Assembly (NCBI RefSeq): GCF_030411955.1
Contig: NZ_JASNRA010000008.1
Coordinates: 62,001 to 126,000, forward strand
DNA length: 64,000 nucleotides
Source: Massilia sp. YIM B02443
GTDB lineage: Bacteria; Pseudomonadota; Gammaproteobacteria; Burkholderiales; Burkholderiaceae_D
Reading direction: 5' to 3'
Part shown: positions 31,687 through 41,148 of the stretch, piece by piece
Numbering within the stretch: the stretch's first letter is position 1
Layout of the letters: each line of letters opens with the position of its first letter
Made by a program: the position numbers and the translations under genes
The notes under the pieces: model-generated
Databases searched by the model: none
Told to the model about the DNA's origin: nothing
Seen by the model: the letters and a program-made list of their open reading frames with translations, nothing else

Positions 31687-32370
31687 ATGTCGTCGACTGT
31701 CGAACACGCGCCGCCGGGCGCCACCACCATCCTCCTGATCCGCCACGGCGAAACCGCCTGGAATGCCGAACGCCGGCTGCAGGGGCATCTGGATATCGCG
31801 CTCAATGCCGAAGGCGAGCGCCAGGCGGCGGCGCTGGGACGGGCACTGGCGGGCGAGCGGATCGACCTGGTGCTGTCGAGCGACCTGGGGCGGGCGCGCC
31901 AGACGGCCGAGGCGATCGCGCTGGCGCGTGGCCAATCGTCGGATAGTGTCCTGCGCGATCCGAAGCTGCGCGAGCGCTGTTATGGCGGCTTCGAAGGACT
32001 GCTGTACAGCGAAATCGCGGCGCGCTTTCCGCTCCAGTTTGCGGCCTGGCAGGCGCGTAATGTAGATGCCGAACTGCCGCCAGGGGAGAATTGCGGGGAG
32101 ACCTTCCGTCAGTTCTTCGACCGGGCATTGAGCGCGATCCTGGGGCATGCGGGACAGCATCCGGGCAAGACGCTGGCGCTGGTGGCGCACGGCGGGGTGC
32201 TCGAGTGCGCTTATCGTGCGGCGCTCGGGCTGCCGCTGGAGACGCCGCGCGACTTCAAGATCCACAACGCGAGCGTCAACCGCTTCGTGGTGCAAGATGG
32301 AAAGTTGACCTTGCTGAGCTGGGGTGAGGTAGAGCACCTGCAACGCAAAGTGCTGGACGAGCTGTCGTAG
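31687..32370 (+). CDS. Histidine phosphatase family protein (phosphoglycerate mutase-like)
   Basis: 227 residues. LLIRHGETAWN provides the phospho-accepting H20, and the second catalytic His is in LALVAHGGVLE. This places it in the two-histidine phosphatase superfamily together with cobC/gpmB-like enzymes. The sequence does not decide between phosphoglycerate mutase and a general phosphatase; cofactor-dependent mutases have a different C-terminal tail, so a phosphatase is more likely. It begins 50 bases after the 17-bp inverted repeat. GGAA before the ATG is a modest ribosome binding site. Confidence 0.9.
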   Translation: MSSTVEHAPPGATTILLIRHGETAWNAERRLQGHLDIALNAEGERQAAALGRALAGERIDLVLSSDLGRARQTAEAIALARGQSSDSVLRDPKLRERCYGGFEGLLYSEIAARFPLQFAAWQARNVDAELPPGENCGETFRQFFDRALSAILGHAGQHPGKTLALVAHGGVLECAYRAALGLPLETPRDFKIHNASVNRFVVQDGKLTLLSWGEVEHLQRKVLDELS

Positions 32371-32588
32371 CCGGTAGTGCTGTCTCCAATGCCGGGTTTG
32401 GCAGTATGGAGACCTTGCGTCATTGCGTAAACACGCGGCCGTTGTTGCTGTCCGATCGCACCAGCAAACCCCTTTTTTAGCACGTTGCCAATATCGCACG
32501 CGCAACAATCGAAAAAATTGTGCTGATAATTTGAGCAGCGCTTGGGGTAAAATAGCAGGTTCCCGAGAAACTTTTGTGATTTTCTTCT

Positions 32589-33614
32589 GTGCAAATCGGT
32601 CCTTATCATCTGCGAAATAACGTCTTCGTCGCCCCCATGGCCGGGGTGACCGACCGGCCGTTCCGCCAGCTGTGCAAGCAGCTTGGCGCCGGCTACGCGG
32701 TGTCCGAGATGGCGGCGTCGAATCCGCGCCTGTGGGCCAGCGAAAAGACCTCGCGCCGCACCGACCACGCGGGCGAGATGGAACCGAAGGCGGTGCAGAT
32801 CGCCGGCGCCGATCCGAAAGACCTGGCTGACTGCGCGAAGTTCAACGTCGAGCGCGGCGCCCAGATCATCGACATCAATATGGGCTGCCCGGTCAAGAAG
32901 GTCTGCAACAGCTGGTGCGGTTCGGCCCTGCTGCAGCACGAAGACCTGGTCGAGCGCATCCTGCACGCCGTGGTGGAAGCCGTCGACGTGCCGGTGACGC
33001 TCAAGTTCCGTACCGGCTGGGACCGCCAGAACAAGAACGCGCTGCGCATCGCGCGCATGGCCGAGCAGGCCGGCATCCAGATGCTGACACTCCACGGCCG
33101 CACCCGCGCCGACGGCTACAAGGGCGAGGCGGAGTACGACACCATCCGCGCCGTCAAGGCGGAGGTAGCGATTCCGGTGGTCGCCAATGGCGACATCACC
33201 ACGCCCGAAAAGGCCAAGTTCGTGCTCGACTACACCGGCGCCGACGCCGTGATGATCGGCCGCGCCGCCCAGGGCCGGCCCTGGATCTGCCGCGAGATCG
33301 ACCACTACCTGCGCACCGGCGAACACCTGCCGGCGCCGCTGGTGGAAGAAGTGCGCGCGCTGATGAACGAGCACCTGCCGGCGCACTACGCCTTCTACGG
33401 CGACTTCATCGGCGTGCGCAGCGCGCGCAAGCACATCGGCTGGTACGTGCAGGATCTGCCGGGTGGGGAAGAATTCCGCCAGCGTATGAACCTGCTGGAA
33501 TCGACCACCGAGCAATTGGCCGCAGTCGATGCCTTTTTTGAATCGCAACGGCGGCATGGCGAGCGGTTACAATACCGCCCCGCGCATCCTGCCCTCGACG
33601 CGATCGCGGCATAG
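32589..33614 (+). CDS. dusB: tRNA-dihydrouridine synthase B
   Basis: FMN enzyme that reduces uridine to dihydrouridine in the tRNA D-loop. 341 residues from a GTG start giving MQIGPYHLRNNVFVAPMAGV, the usual DusB start. The catalytic C106 is in NMGCPVKKVC, and LTLHGRTRAD and VVANGDI contribute to FMN binding. Followed by fis in the conserved dusB-fis order. About 215 bases upstream are AT-richer and probably contain the promoter of this growth-rate-regulated unit. Confidence 0.95.
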   Translation: MQIGPYHLRNNVFVAPMAGVTDRPFRQLCKQLGAGYAVSEMAASNPRLWASEKTSRRTDHAGEMEPKAVQIAGADPKDLADCAKFNVERGAQIIDINMGCPVKKVCNSWCGSALLQHEDLVERILHAVVEAVDVPVTLKFRTGWDRQNKNALRIARMAEQAGIQMLTLHGRTRADGYKGEAEYDTIRAVKAEVAIPVVANGDITTPEKAKFVLDYTGADAVMIGRAAQGRPWICREIDHYLRTGEHLPAPLVEEVRALMNEHLPAHYAFYGDFIGVRSARKHIGWYVQDLPGGEEFRQRMNLLESTTEQLAAVDAFFESQRRHGERLQYRPAHPALDAIAA

Positions 33615-33696
33615 CAGGCACCAGAAGAAGAACAACAGGGGACGCGCTGCGCGAGAGCGGAGCACTTATCAACACCAGGATGAAGCAGCAGAAGAC

Positions 33697-33930
33697 ATGA
33701 GCAAAGAAAGTATCCAGGAAGTCGTCCAAAAGAGTCTTGAAGACTATTTCAACGATCTGGGCGAGCAAAAGCCGTCCAATATCTACGACATGATGGTGCT
33801 GACCGTCGAAAAGCCGGTCCTCGAGGTCGTGATGTCGCGCGCCGACGGCAACCAGTCGCACGCGGCCCAGATGCTGGGCATCAACCGGAACACTTTGCGC
33901 AAGAAACTGCAGGAGCACGGGCTGCTCTAA
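33697..33930 (+). CDS. fis: Nucleoid-associated regulator Fis
   Basis: 77 residues from ATG 33697 ([19 protein letters not shown]). Slightly shorter than the 98-residue E. coli protein, as usual in betaproteobacteria, which lack most of the N-terminal beta-hairpin arm. The C-terminal helix-turn-helix ([18 protein letters not shown]) is nearly invariant. Placed 82 bases after dusB and probably co-transcribed, then purH 88 bases later. Fis activates rRNA and other growth genes and bends DNA. Confidence 0.95.
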   Translation: MSKESIQEVVQKSLEDYFNDLGEQKPSNIYDMMVLTVEKPVLEVVMSRADGNQSHAAQMLGINRNTLRKKLQEHGLL

Positions 33931-34018
33931 GCGTGGCATGTCGTGGCCGCGCGTCGTGGCGTGTGGCCAATCCAGGTCCGCACTCCCGCCGCACGAATTA
34001 CCAACCATAGGCCACACC

Positions 34019-35605
34019 ATGATCAAACAAGCTCTGATTTCCGTTTCCGACAAAACCGGCGTGCTCGATTTCGCACGTGCGCTGAGCGCGTTGGGCGTCA
34101 ACATCCTGTCCACCGGCGGCACCGCCAAGCTGCTGCAGGATAACGGCGTGCCGGTGACCGAAGTCGCCGACTACACCGGCTTCCCGGAAATGCTGGACGG
34201 CCGCGTCAAGACCCTGCACCCGAAAGTGCACGGCGGCATCCTGGCCCGCCGCGACTTCCCCGAGCACGTCGCCAAGCTGGAAGAGCACGGCATTCCGCAG
34301 ATCGACATGGTGGTGGTCAACCTGTACCCGTTCCAGCAGACCGTTGCCAAAGAACAGTGCTCGCTGGAAGACGCAATCGAGAACATCGACATCGGCGGCC
34401 CGACCATGCTGCGCTCGGCGGCCAAAAACCACCGCGACGTGGTGGTGATCGTCGACCCGCTTGATTACGGCGTGGTGCTGGCCGAAATGAAGGGCGCCGG
34501 CGAAGCGACCGGCCCGGTCAGCTATGAGACCAAGTTCCGCCTGGCCAAGAAAGTGTTCGCGCACACCGCGCAATACGACGGCGCCATCACCAACTACCTG
34601 ACCAGCCTGGGCGAAGACCGCGCGCACGCGACCCGTTCCAGCTTCCCGCAGACCCTGAACATGGGCTTCGAGAAAGTGCAGGACATGCGCTACGGCGAGA
34701 ACCCGCACCAGGGCGCCGCGTTCTACCGCGACATCGTCACCATCGACGGCGCGCTGGCCAACTACACCCAGCTGCAGGGCAAGGAACTGTCGTACAACAA
34801 CATCGCCGACGCCGACGCGGCCTGGGAATGCGTCAAGTCGCTCGGCGGCCTGGGGCAATCGGCCGGCTGCGTGATCGTCAAGCACGCCAATCCGTGCGGC
34901 GTGGCGATCGGCGTCGATGCGCTGGACGCCTACTCGCGCGCGCTGCAGACCGACCCGACCTCGGCGTTCGGCGGCATCATCGCCTTCAACGTCGAAGTCG
35001 ACGGCAAGGCGGCCGAAGCGCTGGCCAAGCTGTTCGTCGAAGTGCTGATCGCGCCGTCGTTCACCGCTGAAGCGCGCCAGATCATGGCGGCCAAGCAGAA
35101 CGTGCGCCTGCTGCAAATCGCCCTGGGCGCCGGCCAGAACGCCTACGACGTCAAGCGCGTCGGCGGCGGCCTGCTGGTGCAGTCGCCGGATGCGAAGAAC
35201 GTGGAACTGGGCGACGTGCGCGTGGTCAGCAAGAAGCAGCCGACCCAGCAGCAGCTGCAAGACCTGATGTTCGCCTGGCGCGTGGCCAAGTTCGTCAAGT
35301 CGAATGCGATCGTGTTCTGCGGTAACGGCATGACGCTGGGCGTCGGCGCCGGCCAGATGAGCCGCATCGACTCGGCCCGTATCGCCTCGATCAAGGCCCA
35401 GAACGCCGGCCTGTCGCTGGCGGGTTCGGCGGTGGCGTCGGATGCGTTCTTCCCGTTCCGCGACGGCCTGGATGTCGTGGTCGACGCCGGCGCAACCTGC
35501 GTGATCCACCCGGGTGGCTCGATGCGCGACCAGGAAGTGATCGACGCGGCCGACGAACGCGGCGTGGTGATGCTGTACACCGGTACGCGTCACTTCCGTC
35601 ATTGA
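34019..35605 (+). CDS. purH: Bifunctional AICAR transformylase / IMP cyclohydrolase
   Basis: Last two steps of IMP synthesis. 528 residues from ATG 34019 ([20 protein letters not shown]). The cyclohydrolase half has STGGTAKLL and [15 protein letters not shown]. The transformylase half has [12 protein letters not shown] with the catalytic Lys-His pair and ends in GTRHFRH. Both halves are intact. Follows dusB-fis and precedes a multi-hairpin intergenic element. Confidence 0.97.
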   Translation: MIKQALISVSDKTGVLDFARALSALGVNILSTGGTAKLLQDNGVPVTEVADYTGFPEMLDGRVKTLHPKVHGGILARRDFPEHVAKLEEHGIPQIDMVVVNLYPFQQTVAKEQCSLEDAIENIDIGGPTMLRSAAKNHRDVVVIVDPLDYGVVLAEMKGAGEATGPVSYETKFRLAKKVFAHTAQYDGAITNYLTSLGEDRAHATRSSFPQTLNMGFEKVQDMRYGENPHQGAAFYRDIVTIDGALANYTQLQGKELSYNNIADADAAWECVKSLGGLGQSAGCVIVKHANPCGVAIGVDALDAYSRALQTDPTSAFGGIIAFNVEVDGKAAEALAKLFVEVLIAPSFTAEARQIMAAKQNVRLLQIALGAGQNAYDVKRVGGGLLVQSPDAKNVELGDVRVVSKKQPTQQQLQDLMFAWRVAKFVKSNAIVFCGNGMTLGVGAGQMSRIDSARIASIKAQNAGLSLAGSAVASDAFFPFRDGLDVVVDAGATCVIHPGGSMRDQEVIDAADERGVVMLYTGTRHFRH

Positions 35606-35623
35606 TCAGCAGTCAGCAGTAAC

Positions 35624-35745
35624 GTAGGGTCGGCCTCGGCGGCCCCGCGCGCCGCCGCCGACGCGTTCAACCGGCATTGAAATGGATGCCGTGCTTGCAT
35701 TCAACCGGTCGTTGAACGCGTCGGCGGGAAACCCGCCAACCCTAC
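35624..35745. repeat. Multi-hairpin palindromic intergenic element
   Basis: Outer arms GTAGGGT (35624-35630) and ACCCTAC (35739-35745) enclose 16-bp perfect arms at 35656-35671 and 35711-35726 (CGCCGACGCGTTCAAC and its complement). Smaller hairpins lie inside: GGCGGG-AAA-CCCGCC (35723-35737), CGGCAT/ATGCCG (35672-35677/35686-35691) and TTCAAC/GTTGAA (35700-35716). It fills the purH-ruvC gap. The layout resembles REP/BIME-type repeats more than a simple terminator. Confidence 0.75.
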
Positions 35746-35840
35746 GGACATCAAACAGGATGTAGTCCAATTGGATACGCACCTGTGTTTTTGCACAGTA
35801 TTTTTCCCACGAACACCCCCAGCCGGGGTAACATTCCATA

Positions 35841-36380
35841 ATGATTATTCTCGGCATCGACCCGGGCCTGCGCACGACGGGGTTCGGCGTCATTGAAAAA
35901 CACGGCGCCAAGCTGCGCTACATCGCTTCGGGCACCATCAAGACCGGGCTCGAGGGCGCGCTGCCGCCGCGCCTGAAGATCATCCTGCACGGCGTCAGCG
36001 AAATCGTCGCCACCTACCGCCCCCAGTGCGCGGCCATCGAAAAAGTGTTCGTCAACGTGAATCCACAATCCACGTTGTTGCTGGGCCAGGCGCGCGGCGC
36101 CGCGATCACTGCGCTGGTCGGCGCCGACCTGGACGTGGCGGAGTACACTGCGGTGCAGGTCAAGCAGGCCGTGGTCGGCACCGGCAAGGCGGCCAAGCCG
36201 CAGGTGCAGGACATGGTCGCGCGCCTGCTCAAGCTGCCGGGCTTGCCGGGCAGCGACGCCGCCGACGCCCTCGGCGTGGCGATCTGCCACGCCCACGGCA
36301 TGGACACGCTGGCGTTGCTGGGCTCGCTGTCGCCCGACATGCAGGCGCTGCGCATGAAGAACAGCCGTCTCGTCTCTTAA
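35841..36380 (+). CDS. ruvC: Holliday junction endonuclease RuvC
   Basis: Resolves Holliday junctions as a dimer. 179 residues. The RNase H-like fold begins [17 protein letters not shown] with catalytic D7; further acidic residues lie in IEKVFVN and in [18 protein letters not shown]. First gene of the ruvC-ruvA-ruvB cluster, all on the plus strand with 33- and 12-base gaps, so nuclease and branch-migration motor are made together. A LexA box was not recognised upstream. Confidence 0.97.
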   Translation: MIILGIDPGLRTTGFGVIEKHGAKLRYIASGTIKTGLEGALPPRLKIILHGVSEIVATYRPQCAAIEKVFVNVNPQSTLLLGQARGAAITALVGADLDVAEYTAVQVKQAVVGTGKAAKPQVQDMVARLLKLPGLPGSDAADALGVAICHAHGMDTLALLGSLSPDMQALRMKNSRLVS

Positions 36381-36413
36381 GCGTTTAAAGAAAACATCCA
36401 AGGAACACCCCAG

Positions 36414-36992
36414 ATGATCGGTCGCCTCTCCGGAACCCTGCTCGAAAAAACGCCGCCACACGTGCTGGTCGACTGCAACGGCGTCGGCTATGAAGTCGAC
36501 GTGCCGATGAGCACTTTCTACAACCTGCCGCATACCGGCGAAAAAACCGTGCTGTTCACGCACCTGGTGGTGCGCGAAGACGCCCACCTGCTGTTCGGCT
36601 TCGGCACCGCGTCCGAACGCGCGCTGTTTCGCCAGCTGATCAAGATCACCGGCATCGGCGCGCGCATGGCGCTGGCGATCCTGTCCGGCATGACGGTGGC
36701 CGAGCTGTCGCAGGCGGTCACGCTGCAGGAAACCGGGCGCCTGGTCAAAGTCCCCGGCATCGGCAAGAAGACCGCCGAGCGCCTGCTGCTGGAACTGAAG
36801 GGCAAACTCGGCGCCGACATCGGCGTCACCGCAGGCGCCGCGCGCGACGACACCCAGACCGACGTCCTGAATGCGCTGGCCGCGCTCGGCTACTCCGACA
36901 AGGAAGCGCTGCTGGCGACCAAGAACATGCCGGCCGGTTCGAGCGTCTCGGACGGCATCAAGTTCGCGCTGAAGGCGCTGTCCAAGGCTTAA
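36414..36992 (+). CDS. ruvA: Holliday junction branch migration protein RuvA
   Basis: 192 residues. The OB-fold N-terminus ([20 protein letters not shown]) is followed by two helix-hairpin-helix motifs ([13 protein letters not shown] and [17 protein letters not shown]) that grip the junction, and by the C-terminal domain that contacts RuvB ([13 protein letters not shown]). Full length. Second gene of ruvCAB. Confidence 0.97.
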   Translation: MIGRLSGTLLEKTPPHVLVDCNGVGYEVDVPMSTFYNLPHTGEKTVLFTHLVVREDAHLLFGFGTASERALFRQLIKITGIGARMALAILSGMTVAELSQAVTLQETGRLVKVPGIGKKTAERLLLELKGKLGADIGVTAGAARDDTQTDVLNALAALGYSDKEALLATKNMPAGSSVSDGIKFALKALSKA

Positions 36993-37004
36993 GGCAAATA
37001 CGAT

Positions 37005-38072
37005 ATGAGTATCCAGACCGACAGTTTCACCGAGCAGCGCATCATCGATGCGGCGCCATCCTCGCCCAACGAGGAAGCGATCGAACGCGCCTTGCGGCCG
37101 AAGCAACTGGACGAATACGTCGGCCAGGAAAAGATCCGCGACCAGCTCGAAATCTTCATCAGTGCCGCGCGAAAACGACGCGAAGCGCTGGACCACACGC
37201 TGCTGTTCGGCCCGCCGGGTCTGGGCAAGACCACGCTCGCCCACATCATCGCGCGCGAGATGGGCGTCAACCTGCGCCAGACCTCGGGCCCGGTGCTCGA
37301 GCGTCCGGGCGACCTGGCCGCGCTGCTCACCAACCTCGAGCCGAACGACGTGCTGTTCATCGACGAGATCCACCGCCTGTCGCCGGTGGTCGAGGAGATC
37401 CTGTACCCGGCGCTCGAGGACTACCAGATCGACATCATGATCGGCGAAGGCCCGGCCGCGCGCTCGGTCAAGCTCGACCTGCAGCCGTTCACGCTGGTCG
37501 GCGCCACCACCCGCGCCGGCATGCTGACCAATCCACTGCGTGACCGCTTCGGCATCGTGGCGCGCCTCGAGTTCTATAACGTCGAGGAACTGACCAAGAT
37601 CGTGGCGCGCAGCGCCGCGCTGCTCGAAGCGCCGATCGACCAGGACGGCGCGCGCGAAGTGGCCAAGCGTGCGCGCGGCACGCCGCGTATCGCCAACCGC
37701 CTGCTGCGCCGCGTGCGCGATTACGCCGAGGTCAAGGGCAATGGCGAGATCACGCGCGAGATGGCCGACCGCGCCCTGAAGATGCTGGACGTCGACACCG
37801 TCGGCTTCGACGTGATGGACCGCAAGCTGCTGGAAGCGGTGCTGTTCAAGTTCGCCGGCGGCCCGGTCGGCATCGGCAACCTGGCGGCGGCGATCGGCGA
37901 AGCGGCCGACACCATCGAGGACGTGCTGGAACCCTACCTGATCCAGCAGGGCTACCTGCAGCGCACCCCGCGCGGGCGCATCGCCACGCCGCTGGCCTAC
38001 CACCACTTCGGCGTCGCCGCGCCGCGCATCAGCCCGACGGGCGACCTGTGGGACAACCTGCCGCCGGCATAA
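37005..38072 (+). CDS. ruvB: Holliday junction DNA helicase RuvB
   Basis: 355 residues. AAA+ ATPase with Walker [10 protein letters not shown] (about residues 68-76), Walker [10 protein letters not shown], sensor 1 GATTRAG and arginine finger in [10 protein letters not shown] winged-helix C-terminal domain binds DNA. Drives branch migration with RuvA. Last gene of ruvCAB, starting 12 bases after ruvA. Confidence 0.98.
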   Translation: MSIQTDSFTEQRIIDAAPSSPNEEAIERALRPKQLDEYVGQEKIRDQLEIFISAARKRREALDHTLLFGPPGLGKTTLAHIIAREMGVNLRQTSGPVLERPGDLAALLTNLEPNDVLFIDEIHRLSPVVEEILYPALEDYQIDIMIGEGPAARSVKLDLQPFTLVGATTRAGMLTNPLRDRFGIVARLEFYNVEELTKIVARSAALLEAPIDQDGAREVAKRARGTPRIANRLLRRVRDYAEVKGNGEITREMADRALKMLDVDTVGFDVMDRKLLEAVLFKFAGGPVGIGNLAAAIGEAADTIEDVLEPYLIQQGYLQRTPRGRIATPLAYHHFGVAAPRISPTGDLWDNLPPA

Positions 38073-38089
38073 GCCGGTCATAGCGCACC

Positions 38090-38101
38090 TGACATTTGTC
38101 A
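38090..38101 (+). promoter_or_regulatory. Palindrome TGACATTTGTCA upstream of the amidohydrolase operon
   Basis: A 12-base inverted repeat with a 2-base centre, 80 bases before the amidohydrolase ATG. It could be the operator of the DesR-like regulator encoded in the same operon. Its core also fits GACAnnTGTC found before blaI at 55 kb. Confidence 0.4.
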
Positions 38102-38180
38102 TCCAGGATTGATGGCAAGCGCTTCTGCCGCCGCGGCGGCGGACTGCGCATACTGGTTTCACACAACCCGTGAGGAAACC

Positions 38181-39992
38181 ATGTCCACTCCAGTCCTGAA
38201 AGCAGTACTTGCCGCTGCCGGTTTTACGCTATCCACCCTGGCGCTGGGCGCCGCCACCCTGGTCGAGAACGTGCGCGTGTTCGACGGCAAGAGCATGCAC
38301 GAGCGGCGCTCGGTGCTGTTCGATGGCGGCGTCATCGTCGACGCCGATTTTCGCGGCACGGCGCCGGCCAACGCGCGTATCGTCGTCGGCGCCGGACGCA
38401 CCCTGCTGCCGGGCCTGATCGACGCCCACACCCACGCCTTCAAGCAATTCGACCTGCCGCTGATGTTCGGCGTCACCACCCAGGTCGACATGTTCACCGC
38501 CGTGCCCGTGATGCAAGAGGTCAAACGCAGCATGGCGGCCGGCACCAATGCCGGCGCGGCCGACATGTTTTCGGCCGGCACGCTGGCCACGGCGCCGAAC
38601 GGCCATGGCACCCAGTACGGCTTCCCGATCCCGACCCTGACTCGCCCGGACCAAGCCCAGGCTTTCGTCGACGCGCGCATCGCCGAAGGTTCGGACTTCA
38701 TCAAGATCGTGCTGGAACAAGGGGGCAAAGGCACCAGCAAGATGAAGTCGCTCGACGTCGCCACTGCCGGCGCACTGATCGAGGCCGCGCACCGGCGCGG
38801 CAAGCTGGCCGTGGTCCACGTCAGCAACGAGGTTGACGCGCGCGCCGTGCTGGAAGCCGGCGCCGATGGGCTGGTGCACCTGTTCCTGGGCGCCGCGCCG
38901 CAGCCGGAGGCGGTCGCCAGCCTGGCGCGGCTGGCGAAAGCCAGGAACGCATTCGTGATCCCGACCTTCGCCGTGCTGGAAAGCATGGCCGGGGTGCGTG
39001 GCGACGACCTGCTGGCCGATCCCGGCCTGGCAGCGCTGGTCAACCGCGAAGGCGCCGCTACGCTCAAGGCACGCTACGGCGCGCAGGCCAATCCGCAACA
39101 GCTGGCCACGCCGAAGGCGGTCACCGCGGCGCTGCACCGGGCCGGGGTGCCGCTCCTGGCCGGCACCGACGCCGGCAATGCCGGCACCCTGTACGGCATC
39201 AGCATGCACCGCGAACTGGCGGCTTTGGTCGAAGCCGGCCTGAGTCCGTCCGCGGCGCTGGCCGCCGCCACCAGCGCGCCCGCCGCCGCCTTCAAGCTGG
39301 GCCGGCGCGGCTGCATCGCCACGGGGTGCAAGGCCGACCTGCTGCTGGTCGACGGCAATCCGGCGGCGGACATCAAGGCCACGCGCCGCATCGTCGAAGT
39401 CTGGAAGGACGGGCAGAGCACGGCCGCCTTGCGCGACGCCAAACGCCAGCAAGTGGCGCGCGAACTCGGCGGCGCCACGCGCCAGGTCTTGCCACCGGAC
39501 GGCCGCATCAGCGATTTCAGCGCCGCCCGCCTCGCCGGTCCCTTCGGCAGCGGCTGGGTGCCGTCGACCGACCAGTTCGCGGGCGGCAAGTCGAGCGTCA
39601 AGCTTGACGTCCTGCCGGCGCTGCCCGACGGCCAGGCGCCGCTGGCGGTGCAGGCGACGGTCGCGCCGGGCCTGCCGTTCGCCTGGTCCAGCGTGGCCTT
39701 CATGCCCGGCGCCCAGCCGATGGGGGCGGCCGACCTGAGCGCGGCCAAGACCCTGCGTTTCCGGGTGCGCGGCGACGGCAAGACCTACCAGGTGCTGATG
39801 ATGGGCGCCGGTAACATGCGGCCCAGCAGCGTGGCGTTCGTCGCCAAGGCCGAGTGGGAAGAAATCAGCATTCCCTTGAACGCCTTCGCCGGCATCGATC
39901 CGGCAGCGGTGGCCATGCTAGCATTCAGTGCCGGACCGCAACCGGGCGAGTATCGCTTCGAACTGGTGGACGTGCGCCTGCTGGAACAATAA
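38181..39992 (+). CDS. Secreted amidohydrolase fused to a CIA30-like domain
   Basis: 603 residues from ATG 38181 with AGGA 5 bases upstream; sequence further upstream in frame is not protein-like. A signal peptide covers about residues 1-23. The metal-dependent amidohydrolase domain follows, with DAHTHA for the HxH metal ligands, a Lys in FIKIVLEQ, HVSNE, and the Asp in LAGTDAGNAG. From about residue 440 a second domain (KTLRFRVRGDGKTYQVLMM...FELVDVRL) resembles CIA30/galactose-binding-like folds. This pairing suggests a carbohydrate- or ligand-binding module on a periplasmic hydrolase. The substrate is unknown. 16 bases separate it from the sensor kinase gene. Confidence 0.88.
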   Translation: MSTPVLKAVLAAAGFTLSTLALGAATLVENVRVFDGKSMHERRSVLFDGGVIVDADFRGTAPANARIVVGAGRTLLPGLIDAHTHAFKQFDLPLMFGVTTQVDMFTAVPVMQEVKRSMAAGTNAGAADMFSAGTLATAPNGHGTQYGFPIPTLTRPDQAQAFVDARIAEGSDFIKIVLEQGGKGTSKMKSLDVATAGALIEAAHRRGKLAVVHVSNEVDARAVLEAGADGLVHLFLGAAPQPEAVASLARLAKARNAFVIPTFAVLESMAGVRGDDLLADPGLAALVNREGAATLKARYGAQANPQQLATPKAVTAALHRAGVPLLAGTDAGNAGTLYGISMHRELAALVEAGLSPSAALAAATSAPAAAFKLGRRGCIATGCKADLLLVDGNPAADIKATRRIVEVWKDGQSTAALRDAKRQQVARELGGATRQVLPPDGRISDFSAARLAGPFGSGWVPSTDQFAGGKSSVKLDVLPALPDGQAPLAVQATVAPGLPFAWSSVAFMPGAQPMGAADLSAAKTLRFRVRGDGKTYQVLMMGAGNMRPSSVAFVAKAEWEEISIPLNAFAGIDPAAVAMLAFSAGPQPGEYRFELVDVRLLEQ

Positions 39993-40008
39993 GAATACGG
40001 AGCCAACC

Positions 40009-41148
40009 ATGATGACCACCATCCGGCAAGCGCTGGCGCGGCCCTGGATCCCGCCCGACTACGGCAAGTTGCAATACCTGTGGCTGCTGTCGCTGGGCTA
40101 TATGTTCTGGAAGTTTGCCTACGTGACGCCGGAACCGCTGGAACTGGTGCTGCTGGCGCTGACCATCGCCTTGTTCATTGCGCTGTACTGCGTCAGCTTC
40201 TGGGCGCGCGGCTGGCAGGTGGCGGCTTGCGCGGCGGCCAGTTGCCTGATCGGGGTGCTGTGGACGCCCTGGAACGCGGGCGCCGCCAGCTTCTTCATCT
40301 TCGCCTGCGCCATGTGCGCCAGCCTGCCGACGGCGCCGCGCGCGGTCGGCGCCATGCTGGCCGTGATCGCCTGCGGGGGCGCGGCTTCGTTCCTGGCCGG
40401 TCCGATGCAGATGGTGTTCCTGCTGCCGCTGCTGCTGGTCGGGCTGCCGGTGGGGCTGTCGACCATGATGGACGTGCGCATGCGCGCGTCGCGCCGGCAG
40501 CTGATGCGCAAACAGGAAGAGGTGGAGCACATGGCGCGCATCGCCGAACGCGAACGCATCTCGCGCGACCTGCATGACCTGCTCGGCCATTCGCTGTCGC
40601 TGATCGCACTCAAGGCCGAGCTGGCCGGCAAGCTGGCGCCGCACGACATGCGCGCCTGCGCCCGGGAAGTCGCCGACATCGAAGCGGCCGCGCGCGCCGC
40701 GCTGGCCGAGGTGCGCACCGCCGTGAGCGGCTACCGCGACAGCGGCCTGGCGCAAGCCCTGGCCAGCGCCCGCGCCAGCCTGCTGGCGGCCGACGTGGCG
40801 CTGGACGAACGGGTCGAGCGGGTCGAACTGGCGCCGGCCGCCGAGCACGTGGTGGCGCTGGCCGTGCGCGAGGCGGTGACCAACATCATCCGCCACGCGC
40901 GCGCCTCGCGCTGCACGCTGACGCTCGGACGCGAGCAGCATGGCGGCCAGGCGCGCGCCGTGCTGCGCGTGCTGGACGACGGCCGCCTGCGCAGCACCGA
41001 CGACCTGAAACCCGGCAATGGCCTGGACGGCATGCAGGCGCGCGCGGCGGCGCTGGGCGGACGCTTGTCCCTGCGCGCCGGTGCTGGAGCCGGAACAGGG
41101 GCCGGCCTGGCGCTCGAGCTGCAGGTGCCGCTGGAGGCGGCGGCATGA
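40009..41148 (+). CDS. DesK-like membrane sensor histidine kinase
   Basis: 379 residues from the first of two adjacent ATGs, with GGAG 6 bases upstream. Four to five membrane segments fill residues 20-155. The dimerisation helix carries the phosphorylated H189 in RDLHDLLGHSLSL, typical of the HisKA_3 type. The ATP-binding domain has REAVTNIIRHA (N box) and a DDG...GNGLDGMQ glycine-rich stretch. Its stop overlaps the start of the response regulator. No extracytoplasmic sensor domain, so membrane state or a membrane-embedded signal is the likely input. Confidence 0.92.
   Translation: MMTTIRQALARPWIPPDYGKLQYLWLLSLGYMFWKFAYVTPEPLELVLLALTIALFIALYCVSFWARGWQVAACAAASCLIGVLWTPWNAGAASFFIFACAMCASLPTAPRAVGAMLAVIACGGAASFLAGPMQMVFLLPLLLVGLPVGLSTMMDVRMRASRRQLMRKQEEVEHMARIAERERISRDLHDLLGHSLSLIALKAELAGKLAPHDMRACAREVADIEAAARAALAEVRTAVSGYRDSGLAQALASARASLLAADVALDERVERVELAPAAEHVVALAVREAVTNIIRHARASRCTLTLGREQHGGQARAVLRVLDDGRLRSTDDLKPGNGLDGMQARAAALGGRLSLRAGAGAGTGAGLALELQVPLEAAA

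Noticed and set aside
33680-33700. Six-codon frame whose TGA overlaps the fis ATG
   Set aside because: Too short to judge and easily a chance event; no spaced ribosome binding site.
35751-38162. 803-codon open frame on the minus strand
   Set aside because: Antisense to ruvCAB; composition is that of a complement and there is no ribosome binding site or family similarity.
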